Shown here piece by piece: positions 16,511-24,316 of a stretch of 64,000 nucleotides of DNA. The number at the start of each line of letters is the position of its first letter. Position 1 is the stretch's first letter. The DNA lies in NCBI RefSeq assembly GCF_031569985.1, contig NZ_JAMQKA010000027.1:11507-75506 (forward strand), in the 5' to 3' direction. A model generated the notes under the pieces. That model was not told the DNA's origin and searched no databases. It saw nothing but the letters and a program-made list of their open reading frames with translations. The position numbers and the translations under genes were made by a program. Origin of the DNA: JAMQKA01 sp031569985. GTDB lineage: Bacteria > Bacteroidota > Rhodothermia > Balneolales > Balneolaceae.

Positions 16511-17842
16511 ATGCACACATCCAAAGGGATTATATACTGTGTCATATTTGCATTGACTGCATCTCTATTTGCTTCATGTAAAGAAAGTGGAACAGGCCCC
16601 GAACAGCAAAATCCCGGCTTAGTAGTCAAGTCCGTCAACCCGATCAAAGGTAAATACGACACTGAAATAACCGTTTCAGGAGAAGGCTTCAGTGAAAAAC
16701 CGTCTGAGAACAAATTGAATATCAATGGAATTGAAGCAGTGGTTACTTCTTCATCCCCAACCTCTTTGACATCTGTTATCCCAAAGGGTGCCGGCAGCGG
16801 CCCCGTAACAGTTCAGGTTAAGGGAGAAACAGCCGAAGGGCCCACCTTCCACTACATACCTACTGTCAATGTGACTACATTTGCGGGGTCTGGGCAGCTG
16901 GGTTACAGGGATGGAGAAAAAGGCCAAGCCCGTTTCAATTACCCAGTGGGACTGGAATTAACCTCCGGCGGGGAATTAGTGGTAGTCGACCACTGGAATC
17001 ACTGCGTAAGAATCATAAAACATGACGAAACCGTAAGCACCCTGGCCGGAACATGCGGGTCAGGAGGCTTAGGTGACGGATTTGGTACCAATGCCCGTTT
17101 TTTTCGCCCTATAGATGTCGAAGTCGCTGATGATGGAGTCCTGTACATTTCTGACTTTGGGAACCATCGCATCCGGCAAATTGAACCTTCCAGCCTTGTA
17201 AGGACCCTTTCTGGAACTACCCAAGGTTACAGAAACGGCCTGCCTCAAGAGGCACAATTTAATTATCCTGCTGGAATTGCTCAGGGAGCTGATGGACAAT
17301 TATATATCGGGGATTCAGGAAACAACCGAATTCGTCGCGTCACTACTAATGGTGAGGTGTTTACTTACGCTGGGTCAGGTAGACGGGGGGCAGAGAATGG
17401 TTATGGTGAGATGGCAGAATTTTACTTCCCATTTGGCATGGACCTGGACAAGAAAGGACGCATTTTTATTGCAGATTATGGCAATAACAGCATCCGACTG
17501 ATCAGTTCTGATATTGTGGTAAGTACTTTTTCAGGGGGTGGAGAATCGGGATACGTCAATGAAAACGGGGAAGATGCACGCTATAGTTCTCCCTACGATG
17601 TGGCTGTTGATAGTAATGAAATGATCTATGTTGCCGACTTTTATAATCACCGCATACGCCGAATAGCACCAGATCGTTCAGTGATCGATATTGCGGGCAC
17701 TGGTGAACCGGGATTGGTAAATGGGGATGAGACGGAGGCCCAGTTCGATAGCCCAATCGGCCTGGCGGTCAATGAAGATGGAACGGTTCTTTATGTTGCA
17801 GACCATCACAATCACGTGATTCGCAAAGTGACGATAGAATAG
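16511..17842 (+). CDS. IPT/TIG-NHL repeat lipoprotein
   Basis: 443 residues. The signal peptide ends LFASC (Cys23). An IPT/TIG immunoglobulin-like domain covers about residues 38-115 (VNPIKGKYDTEITVSGEGF). It is followed by six NHL beta-propeller blades of about 55 residues, each with the pattern FAGSG...G..AxFxxPxG...VADxxNHxIRxI, for example VADFYNHRIRRIAP. The architecture is typical of Bacteroidota surface lipoproteins found beside polysaccharide utilisation genes, and a carbohydrate- or protein-binding role is inferred. It stands alone on the plus strand, divergent from the six-hairpin glycosidase gene with 243 bp between them. Confidence 0.85.
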   Translation: MHTSKGIIYCVIFALTASLFASCKESGTGPEQQNPGLVVKSVNPIKGKYDTEITVSGEGFSEKPSENKLNINGIEAVVTSSSPTSLTSVIPKGAGSGPVTVQVKGETAEGPTFHYIPTVNVTTFAGSGQLGYRDGEKGQARFNYPVGLELTSGGELVVVDHWNHCVRIIKHDETVSTLAGTCGSGGLGDGFGTNARFFRPIDVEVADDGVLYISDFGNHRIRQIEPSSLVRTLSGTTQGYRNGLPQEAQFNYPAGIAQGADGQLYIGDSGNNRIRRVTTNGEVFTYAGSGRRGAENGYGEMAEFYFPFGMDLDKKGRIFIADYGNNSIRLISSDIVVSTFSGGGESGYVNENGEDARYSSPYDVAVDSNEMIYVADFYNHRIRRIAPDRSVIDIAGTGEPGLVNGDETEAQFDSPIGLAVNEDGTVLYVADHHNHVIRKVTIE

Positions 17843-17919
17843 CCTTGTCAATTTTGGTTGCCTTTCGTCAAAATAATTAACCTGAGTTCTAGATAAGACC
17901 AACTCAAAATTAGAACTCA

Positions 17920-18035
17920 TCGCGAGGAGGCTTTGTTGCCCTTTTTGGCTTTAGCGATGAAGTCGACACGGCGATCTCCCCGCCTGTTTTTTGTTCACCT
18001 ATTGAGAGATTGCCTCCCGAAAGGTGTCGGTATCC
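17920..18035. repeat. Dispersed intergenic inverted-repeat element, degenerate copy D
   Basis: Contains GAGATTGCCTCCCGA (18005-18019), identical to the core of copy A at 13824-13932, followed by a degraded version of the same CCCGA...TCGG hairpin. It lies between the convergent NHL and mutarotase genes. Confidence 0.55.
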
Positions 18036-18089
18036 CAATGGTCGCTGAATGCCTCTTTTAGACTTCCTGAGTTTTTCAGACAACAAAGA

Positions 18090-18449
18090 TTAATCCAGCT
18101 TGAAAATCCGGTCCATAAGTTGCCACTTTTCATCTGCCGAGGCATCTTCCGTGGTTTCCTGGAATTTTGAGACAAATGCCTCCCACTCGGCTTGCCGGGG
18201 CTTTTTCCCCAGTGCCTCCATCGTTTTATCGTGATCGACATCGGCCGGCAGCTCCATAATCATAAAGAGCTTATTCTCATGGATATAAATCTCCATATTC
18301 AGGATTCCCACCTCTTTCATGCCCTGTTTGATCTCCGGCCATACATTTTGATGCACTCTCTTGTATTCCTCGATCAACTCAGGATCGTCTTTTAACGTGA
18401 GAGTTTTGCAATATCGCTTATACCCCTTCTTGGAAATTTCCATACTCAT
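18090..18449 (-). CDS. RhaM-family mutarotase, probably acting on L-fucose
   Basis: 119 residues, cytoplasmic. It belongs to the L-rhamnose mutarotase family (DUF718): EEYKRVHQNVWPEI places Tyr29 and His33 where Escherichia coli RhaM has its catalytic Tyr18 and His22. It lacks the tandem Trp seen in true RhaM and in the second copy at 35499-35807. Family members in fucose operons are described as type 2 L-fucose mutarotases, which interconvert the alpha and beta anomers. It is the last gene of the run fucD - GH29 - fucP - mutarotase on the minus strand, 75 bp after fucP, so an L-fucose role is inferred from context. Confidence 0.75.
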   Translation of the reverse strand: MSMEISKKGYKRYCKTLTLKDDPELIEEYKRVHQNVWPEIKQGMKEVGILNMEIYIHENKLFMIMELPADVDHDKTMEALGKKPRQAEWEAFVSKFQETTEDASADEKWQLMDRIFKLD

Positions 18450-18524
18450 TGTTTGCTCTTATCCTTTTGTCAATATCTTATTATACAGATTATCCCTAAG
18501 AACCCACAAGGCTACACAAACTCT

Positions 18525-19814
18525 TTATAATTTTGCAGGATCATATTTTTTATTTAAAAACCCATACAATGCAATGAGTGCAAAGCATAAAAGCGGTACC
18601 CAGTAGGATATGTGAATGCTACCCGTTGCATCAGAAATCAGACCCTGGATGGGCGGCAGTGCCGCTCCCCCACCGATAGCCATAATCAAGCCCGAGCTAC
18701 CGATTTTGGTGTCACTGCCCAGGCCTTCAGAGGCCAAACCAAATATGGTGGGAAACATCAGTGACATGAATCCCGAAATTGCGATTAGTGCAATAACAGC
18801 AGGATAACCGCTACCCACGATGACCAAGAAAGTAGCCAAGACACCCAGTAGTGCCGATCCGGTCAGTAGATTTACCGGCTTAATATATTTCATCAGGAAG
18901 GTATTTATAAATCTGAAAACCGTGAACACAACCAACGCCGCAATGTAATAGTTGGAGGCCGCCGATTCTGCCAAATTTAACTCTTCCATGACATATCGGA
19001 TGGTGAACGACCAGACACAGATTTGGGCTCCCACATAAAAGAACTGTGCTAACACGCCCAGCACATAGCTTTTTCTGCTTACGAGCCTCTTTATCGTTGG
19101 CCAAAGATCAATTTTTGTGCTTTCCGTCGATGCCCTGGGCATGGTGGTGAAGGCGATAATCAGCCAGATTCCCAACAACACAAACCCCAGCGTCACGTAT
19201 GGTCCCATTACGGCATCGAGCTCAGCTTGCTGTATTTTTTGCAGTTCCTGGGCCGACATCGCCGCACGCTCCTGGGTGGAGGCAACATCGAGATTTGACA
19301 AAATGTAGAACTTGCTGATGATAACGCCTGAAATAGAGCCGATGGGATTGAAGGATTGCGCCAGGTTTAATCGACGCGTTCCCGTCTTTTCATCTCCCAT
19401 CGCAATGATATAGGGATTACAGGCCGTCTCAAGGATTGAAAGTCCACCGGCCAGGATAAAGAGTGATCCCAAGAAAAACCCGTAGTCCATGGCGATGCTG
19501 GAGGGATAAAAAAGGAGAGCTCCCGCCACATACATGCCCAATCCCAGAAGCACACCCGATTTGTAGGTAAACTTTTTAATAAATACCGCCGCGGGGAGAG
19601 CCAGGCAAAAATAGGAGCCGTAAAACGCCATCTGTATCCAAGAGGTCTGGAAATCGCTCATACTCATGATACGCTTGAAGGCCGCAAGGAGCGTATCGGT
19701 TAAATTGTTGGCCAAACCCCACATAAAAAAGAGGCTTGTGATGAGAATAAACGGTAAAAGTGGGGCCCGTAACCCCGATCCCTTTTTGGTTACCATCTCC
19801 TTTATTTCTGACAT
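18525..19814 (-). CDS. fucP: L-fucose:H+ symporter, MFS
   Basis: 429 residues with about 12 predicted transmembrane helices. The N-terminus PFILITSLFFMWGLANNLTDTL is characteristic of the FucP/GluP family (LFFxWGxxxNLxDxL), and Asp and Glu in the first helices would carry the proton. Other family marks are ETACNPYI near residue 130 and GLASEGLGSDTKIGSSGLIMAIGGGAALPP near residue 370, read here in parts. It imports L-fucose across the inner membrane. It lies between the GH29 fucosidase (111 bp upstream) and the mutarotase (75 bp downstream), which supports fucose rather than glucose or galactose as substrate. Confidence 0.85.
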   Translation of the reverse strand: MSEIKEMVTKKGSGLRAPLLPFILITSLFFMWGLANNLTDTLLAAFKRIMSMSDFQTSWIQMAFYGSYFCLALPAAVFIKKFTYKSGVLLGLGMYVAGALLFYPSSIAMDYGFFLGSLFILAGGLSILETACNPYIIAMGDEKTGTRRLNLAQSFNPIGSISGVIISKFYILSNLDVASTQERAAMSAQELQKIQQAELDAVMGPYVTLGFVLLGIWLIIAFTTMPRASTESTKIDLWPTIKRLVSRKSYVLGVLAQFFYVGAQICVWSFTIRYVMEELNLAESAASNYYIAALVVFTVFRFINTFLMKYIKPVNLLTGSALLGVLATFLVIVGSGYPAVIALIAISGFMSLMFPTIFGLASEGLGSDTKIGSSGLIMAIGGGAALPPIQGLISDATGSIHISYWVPLLCFALIALYGFLNKKYDPAKL

Positions 19815-19925
19815 AAAATGTAACTTTAATGGTTATTAGCAGTTGCAAACATTAAAAAAAATAAAACAGACTCCTAAATGGAATAACCAGCCAGCCCTCA
19901 TTCAATCCATCAATCCTACAATCCA

Positions 19926-21350
19926 TTAACGGCTGATTTCACTGCCGCGAACCTTGAACGTCCAAGCAGGTCCAAAGGCTGAGCTGTTCCTGGCTTCTTC
20001 CGGGACATGCACTATCAGGCCGTTATCTTCGCTGAATTTCCATTCGAGTGGCTTGTCATATCCAAGCAGATGCACCTCGGAGTTTTCATCGGGCTGAAGG
20101 GAGCTGAAGTTAATCGCTTCACCAGGTTGTTCGAGGTAAAATCCGTAATAGACCGGTTGACCTTTTTTCTTGGTATAACGAATTGATTCGCCCTCTTTGA
20201 AGCCGCTTTGCAGTCGCTCGGTTTCATAGATCGCTTCCCCGTTGACTGCCATCCAGTCTCCCATAGCTGCCAATCGCTCAACGCTTGCTTGTGGAATCAG
20301 CCCCTCTGCTGTTGGACCTACGTTGAGCAGGTAATTTCCACCTTTGGCAGCGACATCCACCAAATTATGGATCAGTGTTTCGGCTGATTTCCAGTTGTCA
20401 TCGTTCTTTTTGTAACCCCAGGTGTCGTTCATGGTCATGCAGGCTTCCCAGTCGAAATCACTGGTACTCTCCAGGATCTCCTGTTCCGGTGTCCCAAAAT
20501 CACCTACAAATTGGCCGCCTTCTTTGTTCATACCCTGCATACCCTGCCGACCGACATCTACCCTGTTGTTAATAATTAGATCCGGTTTCATCTGGCGCAG
20601 CATGGTATACATCTCTACGCCGTGATCGTGTGTCCACTCCGGTATCCATTCGCCGTCAAACCAAAGTACCGCAGGATCAAACTTGTTCACCAACTCCCTG
20701 ACTTGGGGCTTCAAATAATTTTCTACATACTGGTCAAAATTCGGATTCTCCTTTTCATCGGTGTTGTAATCGGGGTAGTGCGGCGCCTGGGCATTGGGAT
20801 GATGCCAGTCCATTATCGAGTAGTAGAAGCCGAGCTTCATATCATGCTTTTCACAAGCCTTCTTTAGTTCGGCCAGCAAATCTTTCTGAATCGCCGCAAA
20901 ATCGACCGCGTCGTAGTCGCTGACCTCGGAGTCCCACAAACCAAACCCGTCGTGATGCTTCGAGGTTATGATGATGTATTTCATCCCGGCATCCTTTGCT
21001 GTTTTTACCCATTCTTCGGCATCATATTTTACAGGGTTGAACTGGCGGGCGTACTGTTCATACTCCTCAACCGGAATTTCAGCACGATCCATAATCCACT
21101 CGCCAATACCTTCTATATTTTTTCCGTTGTAGACCCCGGCCGGCACAGCATACGGTCCCCAGTGAATAAACATCCCGAAGGTAGCATCACGCCACCACTC
21201 CATACGTTGATCAAAAGCTTCTTCCGACTCATTTAAAATCTCCTCCTGTGTCAATTCCATCTCATTTTCCTGTCCGGAATTTTGCTCAGTACATTGTACA
21301 GCCATCAAACTCGTTAATACCAGTAATGTGACAAAAATTGAATATTTCAT
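19926..21350 (-). CDS. Alpha-L-fucosidase, GH29
   Basis: 474 residues with a lipoprotein-like signal (LMAVQC, Cys20). The GH29 catalytic TIM barrel covers about residues 50-360: FGMFIHWGPYAVPAG at 58-72, SKHHDGFGLWDS at 130-141, and the nucleophile Asp232 in AVLWFDGEW. The C-terminus (about 380-474) looks like the usual beta-sandwich. It cleaves terminal alpha-L-fucose from glycans at the cell surface or in the periplasm. The released sugar would enter by the FucP encoded immediately downstream. It is part of the minus-strand run beginning with fucD. Confidence 0.92.
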   Translation of the reverse strand: MKYSIFVTLLVLTSLMAVQCTEQNSGQENEMELTQEEILNESEEAFDQRMEWWRDATFGMFIHWGPYAVPAGVYNGKNIEGIGEWIMDRAEIPVEEYEQYARQFNPVKYDAEEWVKTAKDAGMKYIIITSKHHDGFGLWDSEVSDYDAVDFAAIQKDLLAELKKACEKHDMKLGFYYSIMDWHHPNAQAPHYPDYNTDEKENPNFDQYVENYLKPQVRELVNKFDPAVLWFDGEWIPEWTHDHGVEMYTMLRQMKPDLIINNRVDVGRQGMQGMNKEGGQFVGDFGTPEQEILESTSDFDWEACMTMNDTWGYKKNDDNWKSAETLIHNLVDVAAKGGNYLLNVGPTAEGLIPQASVERLAAMGDWMAVNGEAIYETERLQSGFKEGESIRYTKKKGQPVYYGFYLEQPGEAINFSSLQPDENSEVHLLGYDKPLEWKFSEDNGLIVHVPEEARNSSAFGPAWTFKVRGSEISR

Positions 21351-21479
21351 GGTATCCCTGGTTATTGGTTTTGTAGTTAGCGAATTTCAGCAAAACTGTC
21401 CAGAGGCAATCCAACTAGAAATGGGCAAATGGTAAGAAGTAGAGTCATTATAACAGGGCATGAACCTTTGTATATGATT

Positions 21480-21513
21480 GACGACAAATAACCATTTTAC
21501 CAATAACTAATAA
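21480..21513. repeat. Short dispersed repeat, copy 1
   Basis: An A/T-rich segment around ACAAATAACCATTTTACC followed by AATAACTAAT. A close match, with ACAAATAACCACTGTACC, occurs at 31281-31313 in another intergenic region. It lies just past the fucD stop codon. Confidence 0.4.
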
Positions 21514-21515
21514 CA

Positions 21516-22820
21516 CTAGCTTAATTCCTGCCAAACCTCTCCATCCGGGTAGGCATAATCGCGCAATGAATCGGGTTTCATCTCAATACTAAATCCCGGT
21601 TTTTGGGGCGGCATATAGTGTGCCTTTTTGATCGTTACCGGATCTAAAAAGTGCTCGTGCAGATGGTCTACATACTCGATTACCCTGTTTTCCATACTGC
21701 CACTGATCGCAATATAATCGATCATCGACAGGTGCTGCACATACTCGCACAAGCCTACCCCCCCGGCATGAGGACAGACCGGGATCTCGTTTTTGGCAGC
21801 CATCAGCATGATCGCCAGGTTTTCATTGACTCCGCCCACACGGCAGCTGTCAATCTGGCAAATATCCAGCGCATCAGCTTCTATAAACTGCTTGAACATG
21901 ATCCTGTTATGGCAGTGTTCACCCGTAGCAATTCGGATCGGCTCTATTTCACGGCCTATAGCCGCATGACCGAGGATATCATCGGGACTGGTGGGCTCTT
22001 CGATCCACCACGGCTTGAAGCGGGCAAGTTCTTTCAAATTGGAGATCGCTTCATCAACCTCCCACTTCTGGTTAGCATCCATCATCAGCACTCGTTCATA
22101 GCCGATCTCCTCGCGGATAATTTCGGCTCTGCGCATATCATCCTCAAGGTCTGCCCCCACTTTCATCTTTACATGGGTCCAGCCGTCTTTGACTGCCTGT
22201 CGGCAAAGAGCACGAATCTTATCATCAGAATATCCCAGCCAGCCTGCCGAAGTAGTATAGGCCGGATAGCCTTTCTGCCTCAATCGTTCAATCCGTTGCT
22301 GCTTAGACGGGGCTTGTTTCTTCAACATTTCCAGGGCTTCATCAGGAGTAATTGCATCTGCTATGTAGCTAAAATCGACGCAGCGCACCAGCTCTTCTGG
22401 CTTCATGTCTGCAATCAACTTCCAGAGGGGCTTTCCTTCTGCTTTGGCATAGAGATCCCACAAGGCATTGACGACCGCCGCCACGGCCAGGTGAACAACC
22501 CCTTTATCAGGACCAAGCCACCGCAGTTGGCTGTCACCGGTCAGTTGTTTCCAGTATGCTCCAAAATTGTTGGTGATTGCATCCAGGGAGTCCCCTACGA
22601 CGGCATCGGCAATAATTTTTATGGCAGCCACACAAAGATCATTTCCTCTCCCGATCGTAAAGGTGAGGCCGTGTCCTTCCAGGCCGTTTTGATCTGTTTT
22701 GAATATCACATAAGCAGCTGAATAATCCGGATCTTTATTCATGGCATCCGAACCGTGCAGTTCTTTGCTTGTAGGAAAACGGATATCCTTTACTTCGAAA
22801 TCGACAATGTTAATAGACAT
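21516..22820 (-). CDS. fucD: L-fuconate dehydratase (enolase superfamily)
   Basis: 434 residues, cytoplasmic. It dehydrates L-fuconate to 2-keto-3-deoxy-L-fuconate in the oxidative fucose pathway. The residues known for the Xanthomonas campestris enzyme appear at the same numbers as I recall: Lys220 (VKMKVG), Asp248 (MDANQKW), Glu274 (IEEPT), Glu301 (ATGEHCHN) and His351 (CPHAGGVG). The MR-type N-terminal capping domain precedes the barrel. It is the first gene of the minus-strand fucose run and diverges from the AraC regulator, with 379 bp between the two start codons. Length and motifs make this one of the safest calls in the window. Confidence 0.93.
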   Translation of the reverse strand: MSINIVDFEVKDIRFPTSKELHGSDAMNKDPDYSAAYVIFKTDQNGLEGHGLTFTIGRGNDLCVAAIKIIADAVVGDSLDAITNNFGAYWKQLTGDSQLRWLGPDKGVVHLAVAAVVNALWDLYAKAEGKPLWKLIADMKPEELVRCVDFSYIADAITPDEALEMLKKQAPSKQQRIERLRQKGYPAYTTSAGWLGYSDDKIRALCRQAVKDGWTHVKMKVGADLEDDMRRAEIIREEIGYERVLMMDANQKWEVDEAISNLKELARFKPWWIEEPTSPDDILGHAAIGREIEPIRIATGEHCHNRIMFKQFIEADALDICQIDSCRVGGVNENLAIMLMAAKNEIPVCPHAGGVGLCEYVQHLSMIDYIAISGSMENRVIEYVDHLHEHFLDPVTIKKAHYMPPQKPGFSIEMKPDSLRDYAYPDGEVWQELS

Positions 22821-23199
22821 AGATTGTAATCCTGATACAAAATAAATGTTCAGTTATTTGTGACTGTTAGGATTCCAGGCATAACTGCGTTATTTCGACG
22901 CTAGGAATTTCGGTTTAGCTCATGGTACTGATGGAAATGTTATACAATCTCTGCTTACAATTCCCATCCCCTTAATCCTTAAAACATTTTATGATAAAAT
23001 CCGAATCGAGAATTTAATGCAATTCAAACCCACCACCTAACATTAATAGTTTTCTAAACTGTTCAGCATATTTCAACTAAAACTTTGACATTTAGTTATA
23101 CTTTTTTTGCATCACACCCAGTAAAATTGACTTTCGAATCAAAATTATTCAATGTTGGACAAGTATTGAGAAAAATTGTTAGGAATTTGACGGATCAAA
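22821..23199. promoter_or_regulatory. Divergent control region between fucD and the AraC regulator
   Basis: No gene is supported here. The segment is A/T-rich and separates two outward-facing genes, so it should carry both promoters and the regulator site. I could not find a clear palindrome or a convincing promoter consensus. Confidence 0.5.
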
Positions 23200-24093
23200 A
23201 TGGATGCAAAACTGTTGAAGCGGTCTGTAAATCAAAACCGGTCATTTGTGGTAGAACAACATTCCTACAAGAACTTCCTGAAAGTTTGGCATTACCATCC
23301 TGAAATCGAACTGGTGGTTATCCTGGAAAGTTCGGGAACGCGATTTGTGGGAGACAGCATTGAAAAATTCAAACCCGGCGAAATCGTATTGATAGGAAAA
23401 AACCTGCCTCACCTGTGGCTTAATGAGGATAAATATTTTGAAAATAACAGTGAATTAAAAGCCAAAGCCCATGTTATCAGATTTTATGATTCCTTTGTAA
23501 CAAAGTTTTTAAGCATTCCCGAGATGAAAGCACTGCGTGACTTGTTTAAAAGATCTAAGCGTGGGATTAAATTTGAAGGCGATTCAAACAGTGAGGTACA
23601 ACATAGTGTGAATTCCCTGTTTAATCTGCACGGACTCAAAAGAATTAAGGTTCTGCTCGATATCCTTGATTCACTGGCTTCCCAAAATCAATACAAACTG
23701 CTTTCCAGCGCCGGTTTCGTAAGCAGCTTTGAAAACGAGAAAGAGAGTAAAATACTACGTGTTTATGAGTATGTAATGCAAAATTTCAAAGAGGACATTT
23801 CTCTTGATGAGGCCGCAGGAATCGTAAACATGAACCCTTCTGCTTTTAGTCGCTACTTCAAAAAGACCCAAAAAAAGACGTTTTCCCAGTTTCTCAAAGA
23901 GGTAAAAATTGGATATGCATGCAAATTGCTGCTCGAACAGACGTATAATGTCTCCGAGGTTTGCTACCGATCGGGCTTTAATAACATTTCCAACTTCAAC
24001 CGCCAGTTTAAGTCGGAGAAGAAAATGACACCAACCCAGTATGTAAAAAAGCACACAGAAGCAATCAAGGGAGTTAGAAATGAAATATTATGA
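23200..24093 (+). CDS. AraC-family transcriptional regulator
   Basis: 297 residues. The N-terminal cupin sensor (about 20-110) shows HYHPEIELVVILESSGTRFVGD with KPGEIVLIGKNLPHLW after it. The C-terminal AraC domain (about 185-290) has two helix-turn-helix motifs, DISLDEAAGIVNMNPSAFSRYF and YNVSEVCYRSGFNNISNFNRQF (shown in part, near residue 250). This sensor type binds a sugar or a related ligand. It diverges from fucD, the head of the fucose operon, and is therefore the likely fucose-responsive activator. It is followed by a low-complexity intergenic stretch. Confidence 0.9.
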   Translation: MDAKLLKRSVNQNRSFVVEQHSYKNFLKVWHYHPEIELVVILESSGTRFVGDSIEKFKPGEIVLIGKNLPHLWLNEDKYFENNSELKAKAHVIRFYDSFVTKFLSIPEMKALRDLFKRSKRGIKFEGDSNSEVQHSVNSLFNLHGLKRIKVLLDILDSLASQNQYKLLSSAGFVSSFENEKESKILRVYEYVMQNFKEDISLDEAAGIVNMNPSAFSRYFKKTQKKTFSQFLKEVKIGYACKLLLEQTYNVSEVCYRSGFNNISNFNRQFKSEKKMTPTQYVKKHTEAIKGVRNEIL

Positions 24094-24270
24094 ATTAGGA
24101 ATTAAGAATTCAGACCAAGATCTGGGCTAATAATCCAATCAACAATTCAACAGCTTAAACAGCTCAACTTCAACACCTTTCACCTTCTGACCCTAGACTT
24201 TTAGACCTTCAACCTTTTGATCACCAATTCAACCTCTCAACAACTCAACAGTTCAACAAAACGCAAAAGC
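24094..24270. repeat. Low-complexity CAA/TTC-rich intergenic stretch
   Basis: Many short imperfect units of the form TTCAACAnnTCAAC, for example CAACTCAACAGTTCAAC. It lies between the convergent AraC regulator and GH92 genes. No coding potential is seen. Such tracts occur widely between genes in this phylum. Confidence 0.5.
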
Positions 24271-24316
24271 AACTTTTGAGCACGCCCTCTTAAACAAATA
24301 AATTGGCGCCCAAAGT

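Noticed and set aside
21651..22721. Long open frame on the plus strand opposite fucD (356 codons)
   Set aside because: It lies wholly within the antisense of fucD, which has all catalytic residues. The translated sequence resembles no family and has no start-site support.
23078..23110. TTTGACA...TATACTTTTTTTG before the AraC regulator as a Bacteroides-type promoter
   Set aside because: The spacing does not fit TTTG-N19-TAnnTTTG, so it is not listed as a promoter.
24094..24270. CAACTCAACAGTTCAAC-rich stretch as a CRISPR array
   Set aside because: Units are short, irregular and without constant spacers; it is low-complexity sequence.
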